Shown here: positions 17,265-25,440 of the stretch, piece by piece
Numbering within the stretch: position 1 is the stretch's first letter
How the letters are laid out: each line of letters begins with the position of its first letter
Assembly (NCBI GenBank): GCA_900544555.1
Contig: UQWD01000004.1
Coordinates: forward strand, 62,001 to 126,000
Source: an uncultured Eubacteriales bacterium
Lineage (GTDB): Bacteria; Bacillota; Clostridia; Christensenellales; CAG-138
Reading direction: 5' to 3'
DNA: 64,000 nucleotides
Program-made: the position numbers and the translations under genes
The notes under the pieces: generated by a model
Databases searched by the model: none
What the model saw: only the letters and a program-made list of their open reading frames with translations
What the model was told of the DNA's origin: nothing

Positions 17265-17489
17265 ATGAACCGTTTAGTAAAAACCAAGTCGCGCTGCGAT
17301 TCGGTGGAAGCATACGCGTGTATGTGCTTATACGCTCCATGCTCGTGCAGCTGCAGCAAAAGCCTGTGTATGTGTAAACCGAATAATCCTTCGGAATACG
17401 AGCGGGTGATGGTATCGGACGCCACTCTCGCCGGCGTCAGATCAGCGCTAATATCCGGCTCCGGGGCAATTGAAGACATGCAGCTATAA
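17265..17489 (+). CDS. Cys-lattice RiPP precursor peptide 5 (seven-Cys variant)
   Basis: A 74-residue precursor starting MNRLVKTKSRCD, then SVEAYAC behind AGGAGGTGAAAAGA. The core reads C-M-C, LYAP, C-S-C-S-C, then four residues (SKSL) and only C-M-C, so the third cluster has lost its first Cys and the core has seven. The tail ends GAIEDMQL. Either one crosslink is missing or the pairing differs from the siblings. It precedes the second GC-rich hairpin and the exporter gene. Confidence 0.88.
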   Translation: MNRLVKTKSRCDSVEAYACMCLYAPCSCSCSKSLCMCKPNNPSEYERVMVSDATLAGVRSALISGSGAIEDMQL

Positions 17490-17501
17490 CAGAACCTGAA
17501 C

Positions 17502-17529
17502 GGGCGGCGGCGTATGGGTTACGCCGCCC
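17502..17529 (+). repeat. GC-rich hairpin after the second precursor group
   Basis: GGGCGGC...GCCGCCC inverted repeat with further pairing of CGTA/TTACG inside it (a small bulge), 12 bases after the stop of precursor 5 and with no T-run. It parallels the hairpin after precursor 3. Confidence 0.65.
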
Positions 17530-17638
17530 AAGCGGCACAGGGAAGGATGCATGGCTGCTTCAATGGTTTGTCTTCATGGCGTATGAAAGACGCTCGTCCT
17601 CCCCTTTTATAAATTGAGAAATATGATGAATAGATAAT

Positions 17639-19444
17639 ATGAAAAACAAAACTCGTTTCGGCAGCTTTAATGGTTTCTTGTCGGCATTAATATACTGTAT
17701 ACGCCTTTCGTGGGATACATCGCCGCTGTATACGCTGATGCGGACATTTGCGTATTTAGCAAACGCCTTGATCCCTTTTATTACACTGTACGCCTCAAAG
17801 TTCCTTCTGGACATGCTTGCCCAAGCGGCATATATTGAGCGGGCGTTTTCGGACGTTGTATTCCTGCTAATCATAATTTCCGTTGCGAGCGCACTCAAAT
17901 TGATGATTAACCGAGTGATTCAGTACGCGCAGAACATCCATAACGAGATGATGTCAAACACAATACAAATGGGGTTAATGACTAAAAGCATGTCGATAGA
18001 CATGGAATTTTTCGATTCTCCGGATTACATGGACGCTATGCAGGCGACTATGGTTGACTCGTATGCGCTTACAAACATTGTATGGAACATTTTTTCTGGC
18101 GTCAGCAGTATCGTATCGCTTGTGAGCGCGTTTATCATGATAGGCGCAGAAAATTGGCTTTACTCGATCATCCTGACTTTGGCGTCCATACCTTCGGCGT
18201 TCATGAGCCGGAAATATACCAATGCATTATACAACTGGCGGCTCTCGCATACAAAAGAGGACCGCAAAATGGGGTATATCCAGTCCCTTGCGGGGCATAG
18301 GGTATTTGCCGGCGATGTCAGGCTCTTTGATCTAAAGAATTATCTGGTAAATCGTTATCAGGGTATATGGTCCCTATTGATTATGGGACGAAAAAAAATG
18401 ATGAAGCGCCAACTGACTGCCGCGCTTCTTACGGCAATGCTGCCTGAAATCTGCGTTTTTATTGTTTTAATCTATATTACAAAAGGAATATACGACGGTA
18501 ATAATACGGTAGGCGATTACTCGCTGTATTCCGGGCTTCTGGGAACCTTAACCGGCAGCCTGACCTATGCGATTGACGCGATAGCGGGGATTTATGAGGA
18601 CAAGCTTAAGGTAGATACCGTTAAGCGTTTTGAATCGAGAAAAAATCATGTGCTCGACAAAGGCGATAAGATACTGGAAGGCGACATGGATATTGAGTTT
18701 AGAAACGTCGGTTTTCATTATCCCAATACCGAGCGTTATGTGCTTAAAAATCTCTCGTTCCGCATACTCCCAAAAGAAAAAATCTGCCTTGTTGGTGTTA
18801 ACGGCGCGGGTAAAAGCACGATAATTAAATTGCTGCTCCGGTTTTACGACGTTTCTGAAGGTCAGATACTTATCAATGGCTCCGATATACGCGATTATAC
18901 GCTTAAAAGCCTGCGCAGAAGCTTCAGCACCTTCTTTCAGCAATATGATAAGTATGCTTTTACACTAAGAGACAACATTCGGATTTCAGACCTGGAGGCG
19001 GAAGATGAAAGCGATGAAAGAATTTTTGAGACAATCGCGAGCGTGGGGGCGCAGGAGGTTCTCAATAAAGCATCCAAAGGGTTGGATACTTGGTTATCGC
19101 GCATGTTTGACCCCAATGGTTTTGAGCCTTCCGGCGGCGAGGCGCAAAAAATCGCTCTCGCCCGGGCTGTTTACCGAACCTGCTCCACAATTATTTTCGA
19201 CGAACCATCCGCGTCTCTTGATCCCGTTTCGGAGATGAATCTGTTTGAAAACATGCAACAGATTTTCATGGATAAAACCGCGCTGTTTACATCGCATCGC
19301 TTGAGTATCGTTCATCTTTCCGACAGGATCTTCCTGCTGGAAAATGGTAATATACTAGAACAGGGCAGCCATGAGGAGCTGATGGCGCTTCGCGGTCAAT
19401 ACGCCAGGCTCTATTCGCTCCAGGCGGAAAAGTATAAGGTGTAA
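17639..19444 (+). CDS. ABC exporter, fused membrane and ATPase domains
   Basis: A 601-residue half-transporter of the MsbA/LmrA-like exporter class. About six membrane spans lie in residues 20-320 and an ATPase in 350-601: Walker A GVNGAGKST, Q-loop FFQQYDKY, signature PSGGEAQK, Walker B TIIFDEPSASLDP, H-loop TSHR. There is no N-terminal C39 peptidase domain, so leader removal must come from another protein; a subtilisin-like protease starts two bases after its stop. No good ribosome site precedes the ATG at 17639, so expression may be low or coupled. It probably exports the modified peptide. Confidence 0.9.
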   Translation: MKNKTRFGSFNGFLSALIYCIRLSWDTSPLYTLMRTFAYLANALIPFITLYASKFLLDMLAQAAYIERAFSDVVFLLIIISVASALKLMINRVIQYAQNIHNEMMSNTIQMGLMTKSMSIDMEFFDSPDYMDAMQATMVDSYALTNIVWNIFSGVSSIVSLVSAFIMIGAENWLYSIILTLASIPSAFMSRKYTNALYNWRLSHTKEDRKMGYIQSLAGHRVFAGDVRLFDLKNYLVNRYQGIWSLLIMGRKKMMKRQLTAALLTAMLPEICVFIVLIYITKGIYDGNNTVGDYSLYSGLLGTLTGSLTYAIDAIAGIYEDKLKVDTVKRFESRKNHVLDKGDKILEGDMDIEFRNVGFHYPNTERYVLKNLSFRILPKEKICLVGVNGAGKSTIIKLLLRFYDVSEGQILINGSDIRDYTLKSLRRSFSTFFQQYDKYAFTLRDNIRISDLEAEDESDERIFETIASVGAQEVLNKASKGLDTWLSRMFDPNGFEPSGGEAQKIALARAVYRTCSTIIFDEPSASLDPVSEMNLFENMQQIFMDKTALFTSHRLSIVHLSDRIFLLENGNILEQGSHEELMALRGQYARLYSLQAEKYKV

Positions 19445-19446
19445 AA

Positions 19447-20565
19447 ATGAAGCTTTGTATCGCTGTAATTGACGACGGGGTATCAAAACTAACGGCGCCT
19501 GATTTATGTTTTGATCTAAGGCTCTCCGATTCAGCCGTTCATACAAACCTTGATGCGGTTAACCCGTACAGCCACGGAAGCATCTGCGCGGCAATCATAA
19601 AAAAATATGCGCCTCAGGCTAAGATCGGCAGCATTGAGATCCTCAAAAATACAGGATGCGGCACGCTAGCCTCGCTTCTTAGCGCACTAAAATGGTGCGC
19701 CCAAAATGGAATTAAACTCATCCAACTCAGCGCCGGGAGCATCCAACCCTGCGATATTCTGCCATTGCGCGATATGATAAATCAAGTTTGCGAAAAGGGG
19801 TGCGTTGTCGTCGCCGCTTGTAAGAATGGTAGGAATGTGAGTTTCCCGGCATCGTTTCATAATGTAATCGGCGTAAAGGCGGACGAGCGGATAACGGATA
19901 GCCGGTTTAGGGCGAATTCTTATCCAAACGGAGGAATTGAGCTTTCTTGCGGGGCGACACATGAAGTAACGCTCATCCCTCAATCCTCTCCTTATCGGAC
20001 GCCGTTTTATAACAGCTTTGCGGCGCCGGTTATCACCGCGCATGTATATCATATGCTGCAAAATACTCGATGCGCGTTAACGGCAGAAAAAATCCGTCGG
20101 GAATTATGTTCAGGCGCCAATGCTTCCCGTTTCGCAAACGTTAACCCATATAATGCTTCGTGGTTCGCGAACCATCAATATACTGATAAGCGTCCTGTCG
20201 TGGTATTTGTTGGGGAAAGGCTACGTGAATCATCACGTGTTATTGCGCGCATGTTTTTACAGGATAACATCTTCCCGCTTTTGTTTACTAGATTTCAAAA
20301 CGGCTATTCATACGATTGCTATCTAATGGACGGCGTATCTTCCCTGCAAAACGCCTGTCAGGGAATGGCGGAATTTTGCGGCGCGGAGCTTATCTTAGCG
20401 AACGCCCGCGAGGATGAGCTTGAGGCCTTGGAGGCGGACGCCATAATATCTTATGGCGTTACATTTGGGGGGGCTACGAATGAAGAAGCGTTAAGGCTAG
20501 ACGCAAACAAGCTCAGCCTTCATTGCATATATGAGAATTTATTGGGTTTTTTGGTGGAAGAATAA
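19447..20565 (+). CDS. Subtilisin-like (S8) protease with extra C-terminal domain, candidate leader peptidase
   Basis: A 372-residue protein. Residues 1-220 are a compact S8 protease: catalytic Asp in AVIDDGV (residue 9 or 10), His43 in SHGSICAAII, oxyanion Asn in ACKNGRNVSFPAS (about residue 126), and Ser190 in NSFAAPVITAH, replacing the usual GTSxAxP. There is no signal peptide or propeptide, so it should act in the cytoplasm. Residues 240-372 form another alpha/beta domain opening VVVFVGERLRESS and PLLFTR, which faintly resembles the central block of the maturation protein at 10207. It starts two bases after the exporter, so the two are co-translated. Cleaving precursor leaders before or during export is the likely job (inferred). 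Confidence 0.82.
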   Translation: MKLCIAVIDDGVSKLTAPDLCFDLRLSDSAVHTNLDAVNPYSHGSICAAIIKKYAPQAKIGSIEILKNTGCGTLASLLSALKWCAQNGIKLIQLSAGSIQPCDILPLRDMINQVCEKGCVVVAACKNGRNVSFPASFHNVIGVKADERITDSRFRANSYPNGGIELSCGATHEVTLIPQSSPYRTPFYNSFAAPVITAHVYHMLQNTRCALTAEKIRRELCSGANASRFANVNPYNASWFANHQYTDKRPVVVFVGERLRESSRVIARMFLQDNIFPLLFTRFQNGYSYDCYLMDGVSSLQNACQGMAEFCGAELILANAREDELEALEADAIISYGVTFGGATNEEALRLDANKLSLHCIYENLLGFLVEE

Positions 20566-21116
20566 GTGTAAGCGCCTTATCATAAAACAAATTTGTATTT
20601 GACTCTATATATACTAACAGTTCGTCGGAAAGGTGGAATTCAGGTAAAAAGTCCCAACACAAGCTTTCTTAAGCGCGAGCGGCGCTAGGATTTACTCGTC
20701 ATATGGATAAGCATTAGCGAGAGAATTAAAGATAACAGAAGAAAAAAATCACAGCCGCCATGTTTGAAGGCTCAAAAAACCCGGGGTTGGGTCGGAGCCG
20801 CAACCTCATAGGCTTTCAACCGAACCTTACGACATGTGCATAAGATTCGGAATTCCTTGCGCAGCATGGGTTTCTTTGCGCGGGGCGCTGACCGCGCCAA
20901 TGTAAAAGCGCTCCGTGTTAACTCGAAAAACTTGGCGCAGCCACTTTTTCGACACATGATCAGAGTGTAATTATAGATTTGGCGAAACCCAGTCAAATCA
21001 ATGGTTTTCAGGTAATCGGCAAGCTGTATTTCCTCACGTATATTATCTTTTTTTCATACGATATTTAAGGGGACAGTCATGAACTGTTTCAAAAATTATG
21101 AGGGAGATAAGTTTTT
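20566..21116. other. Non-coding stretch between RiPP locus and YmaF
   Basis: About 550 bases. A minus-strand frame of 74 codons (20772-20996) exists, but it lacks a ribosome site and has Arg/Ala/Lys-rich, low-complexity content; I do not call it a gene. No other structure is clear. Confidence 0.4.
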
Positions 21117-21482
21117 ATGGACTATATGGCATCAGAGCGCCGTGGACTTCGACAGACCTGCCCCAAAGAACAAACTCATGTCCATGAGGTTCTTGGTAGT
21201 GTCCAGATTGCTGAAGCTACAACGGATCCTCACAATCATAGATTTGCTGTTGTATCCTGTGAAGTCATTCCGGTTGGAATGCGTGACCATGTTCATGAGG
21301 TGAAATTTAGGACAGATTTTTACGAGGACCATTTTCATGAGTTTACGGGAAGAACACAGGGTGCTATCCCCGTTGGCGATGGTCGGCATGTCCATTTTCT
21401 AGACTCGGTCACTGAGCAAAGCGAAGGGCACAGGCATAAATTCAGGGTTGCCACCTTGATTAATGATCCAATTGGAGAATAA
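21117..21482 (+). CDS. YmaF-family protein
   Basis: A 121-residue His-rich protein with repeated HxH units: QTHVHEV, DPHNHRFA, DHVHEVKF, DHFHEFTG, RHVHFLDS, GHRHKFRVAT. This is the pattern of the YmaF family (PF12788) of Bacillus and clostridia, often associated with spore or coat annotations, but of unknown function. The regular spacing of His pairs suggests a beta-structured protein that may bind metal (inferred). AGGGAGATAAG precedes the ATG. It is monocistronic, with a terminator about 135 bases downstream. Confidence 0.85.
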   Translation: MDYMASERRGLRQTCPKEQTHVHEVLGSVQIAEATTDPHNHRFAVVSCEVIPVGMRDHVHEVKFRTDFYEDHFHEFTGRTQGAIPVGDGRHVHFLDSVTEQSEGHRHKFRVATLINDPIGE

Positions 21483-21615
21483 TCCGACAACGTCGCAACC
21501 TGAAATGTATAATTATAACCACCAGTTCACTGGTGGTATGCACAAATACTAAAGGGTATAAAAGGCCAACGCCTCAAAGCGCATTGCATGTACCGCCAAT
21601 CGTATTACTTTTACA

Positions 21616-21640
21616 GGCCGCCGCTAAAGCGGCCTTTTTA
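21616..21640 (+). terminator. Rho-independent terminator after ymaF-like gene
   Basis: Stem GGCCGC/GCGGCC with a seven-base loop, followed by TTTTTA. It lies 133 bases after the YmaF-like stop. Confidence 0.75.
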
Positions 21641-21932
21641 TGCCTTTTGTATTTTTGTCGCCGTAAACGGGTCATGTATTTCATAAGCGATAGTTGGTCG
21701 GCCGCTATGTCTTACTTGTAATTGATTTTTTAATATTCCTCAATTACATTTTAGTTGCATCCAACTTTCACATAATACCCGCGGCGCCCAAAATGGTGGT
21801 TTCCGTATTTTGAGATTGCATGTCGAACAAATATCATCAGTGAACTTTAATCCTTTCAGATACCCCGCAAGCTGTGCAACGACAGAGTTTAGCGGTATGC
21901 TCACCAATCTTTGGCCGGGACACGCCTAAGCT
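21641..21932. other. Non-coding stretch
   Basis: About 290 bases between the terminator and the end of the LemA operon on the other strand. I see no gene, repeat or clear hairpin in it. Confidence 0.4.
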
Positions 21933-22079
21933 TCAATTCAAAATCAGTGCCGTTTCATCATAAATAATAGCTGCCAGCGCGACGAGCGCCATTGCTATGG
22001 CAAAGGCCTTACCCCTTTGGTACGCTAAGCCAAACACAGCCGTCAGACCTATACTTAGAATACAGGCTACCGCGCCCAT
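21933..22079 (-). CDS. Small hydrophobic protein downstream of LemA (48 aa)
   Basis: A short frame beginning MGAVACILSIGLTAVFGLAY and ending TALILN. It has two hydrophobic stretches separated by QRGK, so it looks like a two-span membrane hairpin. The ATG at 22079 lies 22 bases after the lemA stop, with GGGAGATA about 13 bases upstream. It is too short for automatic callers and not recognised, but position and composition favour a real last gene of the LemA operon. Confidence 0.45.
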   Translation of the reverse strand: MGAVACILSIGLTAVFGLAYQRGKAFAIAMALVALAAIIYDETALILN

Positions 22080-22101
22080 ATATCAGTCGCATATCTCCCG
22101 T

Positions 22102-22647
22102 TTAAAACATCATGGCAACGTCGCTGCGCTTGTTCTCCTTTGTCACGAAAAATTCGCGCTCCGCGGCGTTTTGCGATTTCGCCACAATACTTGACGGAAA
22201 TATCCTTGTCGCTGTGTTAAAAGCCGTCACATTGGAGTTGTACAACCGTCTCGCCGCCTGTAAATGTTCTTCCGCATCCCGTATGCCCGCCTGGAGTTCC
22301 TTGAACACGTCGGAGGAGCGGAGTTCAGGATAAGCCTCCGCAACCAGATTCAGGTTTGAAGCCAGATGATCCATCTTGGCGGCTTCATTGTTCAGCTCCG
22401 ATACGTTCATGCCCTTGCGCAGCTTTATGACCTCGGAAAACAGCTCCGTCTCGTGCTGCTTGTAGCCCTTTGCCACGTCCAGCAGCTTGGTCAGCATATC
22501 GTAGCGCTTGGTGAGCGCAACCTCAATGCCGGACAGGGATTCACAAATCCTTATTTCCATCCGCTTAAAGCCGTTGCTTGTTCTGATCCACCAAAATACC
22601 GGAACAAGGATTACGACTGCAATCAAGATAATAATTACCCAAATCAT
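22102..22647 (-). CDS. LemA family protein
   Basis: 181 residues: one N-terminal membrane span (MIWVIIILIAVVILVPVFWW), then the all-helical LemA domain with the family stretches VALTKRYDMLTKLLDVAKGY, HETELFSEVIKLR, EAYPELRSSDVFKELQ and RRLYNSNVTAFNT. The function of LemA proteins is not established. Its start overlaps the DUF3592 gene by four bases (ATGA) and AGGAGGGTACAGGT precedes it. It belongs to a five- or six-gene operon with DUF3137 and lipoprotein genes. Confidence 0.93.
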   Translation of the reverse strand: MIWVIIILIAVVILVPVFWWIRTSNGFKRMEIRICESLSGIEVALTKRYDMLTKLLDVAKGYKQHETELFSEVIKLRKGMNVSELNNEAAKMDHLASNLNLVAEAYPELRSSDVFKELQAGIRDAEEHLQAARRLYNSNVTAFNTATRIFPSSIVAKSQNAAEREFFVTKENKRSDVAMMF

Positions 22648-23090
22648 ACCTGTACCCTCCTGTTTTTAACAGCTGTTATCAGCTTCATAATCAGCGGGAA
22701 AAAGCCCGCAAACGTAAGCGGAATACCTCCTATGATAAAGACCACGAACATCCATATGCCTTCCGACGCGCTTTTGAAATCATTCGGGTCATCGGGGTTG
22801 TAAAAGATTTTGACTGTCTGCCCTTTTTTCATTCCCGAAACATGAAACTCCAAATCACCTTCAACCTTCACATCGTCGGCATAAAATTCCACCAAAACAT
22901 TGTATTGTGTTTCGTCATCAGAATCTTCATATGTTTCAATTTTCGTTATGGTCGCTTCGGTCTGCACAGCGTTTTTCTTGAAATTTTCTGATTGAACAAG
23001 CCATACAGTGCCCACGACGATGAGGGCGATGCCGACAACAGCGAATATAAAATACAAGCTTATTTTCCTGCTCTTTTTTTCATTACTCAT
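22644..23090 (-). CDS. DUF3592-type membrane protein
   Basis: 148 residues from the ATG at 23090 (GGAGGTGCGTG upstream; the frame extends further but without a site). TM1 (SLYFIFAVVGIALIVVGTVW), an extracytoplasmic beta-rich domain with QTEATITKIETYEDSDDETQY, GMKKGQTVKIFYNPDDPNDF, and TM2 near the C-terminus are the hallmark of DUF3592. Function is unknown. It overlaps DUF3137 upstream by eight bases and lemA downstream by four. Confidence 0.85.
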   Translation of the reverse strand: MSNEKKSRKISLYFIFAVVGIALIVVGTVWLVQSENFKKNAVQTEATITKIETYEDSDDETQYNVLVEFYADDVKVEGDLEFHVSGMKKGQTVKIFYNPDDPNDFKSASEGIWMFVVFIIGGIPLTFAGFFPLIMKLITAVKNRRVQV

Positions 23091-24177
23091 CACGCACCTC
23101 CTCTCCGGTATGCCCGAACAGATACTCATTTTTGAGCAGCTCGTCTGCAATGCTTGTGATGTACCTAAGCTCCATCTTCATACGCGCCCGAAGCTGGTCA
23201 AGGTTGACGCCGTCATTTTTTCTAAGCTCAAAGGAGTCTTTTCCTGTATAGCAGGCGATGTGGACCCGATTCTCGAAAAAACATAAATATGTCCGTGTGT
23301 TTGCGGCATCGTCCGCAGATAGGATAAACTCCATAAAATGCGGCGTCAGGATGTAGAATGCGCTGTGGGGATCCTCCGTTAGAATCTGAAAACGCTTGTT
23401 AAACTCCGCATTTTCTGTCTGAACATCGCTTTTATCCTTATAGCGTTCACCAAAGAGCTTCTTAGATAGTTTGCCGCTGCGCTCAAGATTTTCCCGCAAG
23501 CGTAATTTGGCGGGAACCTCACGTTCCAGTTCGAGTATCATCCATTGGCCTTTGAACTTGGTTTCGTAAGAGGTGGAAGTGTTCCCGTCGGAGTCTTCGC
23601 GCTCGATTTCTTCCGACAGCTCTATGTCGCTGAAATTGATGGTATGCCCCTTGTACTTGGCGGAAATCAGGTCGGAGCCGGTCGCCATGTCCCACTTCGG
23701 AATCAATGCGGCCTCACGCAATAGTTCGTCCGGCAGGCAGTGTTCGGCGCTGTAAATGCACTTCTCAAAAACCTGGGATAAAATATCCCGCGTGATGTTG
23801 TTCGCCAAAAGGTTCTTGGTCTTGCTGCCCGCTTTTGCGGACAAAACGGCGAACACGGCGGCGGGAATAAAGGCGGAGGCGCCAAGCAGGGGATGGACGA
23901 TCCACAGCACAAAAACGCCAATGACGCAGACAAGGGCGAGGATTTTCAATGTGTTCGCCTTTTTGTGCAGAGCCGTAAGCTGGCTTGACAGCTCCGCATC
24001 GCTTATGCGAGCCTTTGCCGCCTCCTCCGGTGGGAGAGTTAAATCCGCTTGGCAGTTGCTGCAGTGCCAGTCTTTCACCTTCGGATCTGCAGGATTAAAA
24101 TACACGCCGCAGTTGGGGCAGGGTTTATAGCCCTTCAATAACAGGTTCTGTACTTCGTCAGCCATCGTTTTCGCCAC
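23083..24177 (-). CDS. DUF3137-type membrane protein with zinc-ribbon start
   Basis: About 364 residues. The N-terminus has a zinc-ribbon-like CPNC-x16-CSNC pair, then two membrane spans (LKILALVCVIGVFVLWIV and an Ala-rich span), then a soluble domain with the DUF3137 features WDMATGSDLISAKYKGHTINFSDIEL, FKGQWMILELER, and RFQILTEDPHSAFYILTP. The start chosen is GTG at 24177, which has GGGAGGTGTG at good spacing and begins two bases after the lipoprotein stop; an ATG at 24165 is the alternative. Pairing with LemA is common in clostridia and suggests a shared envelope process (inferred). Confidence 0.82.
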   Translation of the reverse strand: MAKTMADEVQNLLLKGYKPCPNCGVYFNPADPKVKDWHCSNCQADLTLPPEEAAKARISDAELSSQLTALHKKANTLKILALVCVIGVFVLWIVHPLLGASAFIPAAVFAVLSAKAGSKTKNLLANNITRDILSQVFEKCIYSAEHCLPDELLREAALIPKWDMATGSDLISAKYKGHTINFSDIELSEEIEREDSDGNTSTSYETKFKGQWMILELEREVPAKLRLRENLERSGKLSKKLFGERYKDKSDVQTENAEFNKRFQILTEDPHSAFYILTPHFMEFILSADDAANTRTYLCFFENRVHIACYTGKDSFELRKNDGVNLDQLRARMKMELRYITSIADELLKNEYLFGHTGEEVRDE

Positions 24178-24179
24178 GC

Positions 24180-25301
24180 TTACACACCTCCCGTATAAGT
24201 TTTCGTCAGATTCTGCAAGCTGCCCTCTAGATCCACATAGCAAAACTCATTGTCCCTATTGAGGCAGCACCTGTCACGGGCTGTAAAGGTCTGTCCGTCC
24301 CAAACGTATTTGCTCTCCGCTTCGTCAAACTCCACGACAGCAATCGTAATGATTCCAAGCTCTTCCCGCGACAGAACGTAGAGAATTTCGGCGTCAAATA
24401 CGTTTACGGCGCAGATGTCAATCTGTTCGGTCAGGAACGCGCCGTTATCGTCGATTGCGCCAATGCCCTTGAAAATCGGCAGGAAATCCGTCTCTCCGAA
24501 TTTCGCGTTTGCAAATACCCCGTTCTGACCGTTGATGGAATACGGCACCTTTACATTCGTAAATATGTCGTCGGTTTTAACCGCCGTGACGGAACCGGAC
24601 GTGTAAAAGGATTCTTCCTGCGTCGTCCATTCATAGGTCACCTGTTCAATATTGTGGTCGCCGCCCACGCACAGGAGATAGGAGCCGCTGTTATATTCCA
24701 CCCGCAGATTATCCGCTACAGCCAGTATCTCGTCGGGAAGCGGCATATATTTTCCATCATACACTCCCTTTTGATAGGAATAGACGCTCTGAAGATACGT
24801 CATCTCTGCTGTGTTATTGTATCCCAGAGACATAAGCGCGCATAAAAACAGGTTAGATGTGTCGATGTTCCAATCCATACTCGCCAGCCATTCGGACTCG
24901 CTTTTGCTGACCTTTAATCCTATTTCTTCCGCTATGGCACTAAATTTTTCGTACATCGCAGTGCGCTCGTCGGCGCTTATTGCCTGCCATGCTTCTTCGC
25001 TCAGCTCCACATAATCTTCATAGGAATTGACGGCAAACGCGGTGAAAATCGCCTCGGCGCGCTCCGGAGTCATCGGTTCGTCCAGTAGCGAAGCGTCACC
25101 GCCGCTGTTTCCGTCGTCCCATCTGTCGTCGGGGTCGCTGTCCGCGTCATATTCCGGGTGGCTTTGGCTGTCGCCGCTGGGATAATCATAATCCAAATCA
25201 TCAGAGCCGCACGCCGTTAGGGTAAAAACAAGCAATACCGACATCAGCGCCAGCGCGATATACAGGAGATTGCCTTTTAACATGGTATTGATTGGTCGCA
25301 T
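24180..25301 (-). CDS. Lipoprotein of unknown function
   Basis: 373 residues. A lipoprotein signal peptide of about 31 residues ends in LTAC, followed by an acidic, Asp/Ser-rich linker (DDLDYDYPSGDSQSHPEYDAD) and then a folded domain with a helical part (residues 75-170) and a beta-rich part. No known domain recognised. GAGGAGAAAACTACA precedes the ATG. It lies upstream of DUF3137 in the LemA operon, so it is probably the outer-surface partner. Confidence 0.8.
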   Translation of the reverse strand: MRPINTMLKGNLLYIALALMSVLLVFTLTACGSDDLDYDYPSGDSQSHPEYDADSDPDDRWDDGNSGGDASLLDEPMTPERAEAIFTAFAVNSYEDYVELSEEAWQAISADERTAMYEKFSAIAEEIGLKVSKSESEWLASMDWNIDTSNLFLCALMSLGYNNTAEMTYLQSVYSYQKGVYDGKYMPLPDEILAVADNLRVEYNSGSYLLCVGGDHNIEQVTYEWTTQEESFYTSGSVTAVKTDDIFTNVKVPYSINGQNGVFANAKFGETDFLPIFKGIGAIDDNGAFLTEQIDICAVNVFDAEILYVLSREELGIITIAVVEFDEAESKYVWDGQTFTARDRCCLNRDNEFCYVDLEGSLQNLTKTYTGGV

Positions 25302-25440
25302 TGTAGTTTTCTCCTCGCGTTAATTGAATTTTATCCACCCATGGGACAGAACATCGTATTCCCAAACCGGCCTGGAAGCGGTTACGGCAAAACGCTTCTC
25401 CGCCGTAAATTTATCCACAGTATTCTTGCCCCAAGCAAAA

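Noticed and set aside
20772..20996. 74-codon minus-strand frame after the protease gene
   Set aside because: Arg/Lys/Ala-rich with no domain, no ribosome site and no operon partner; most likely chance.
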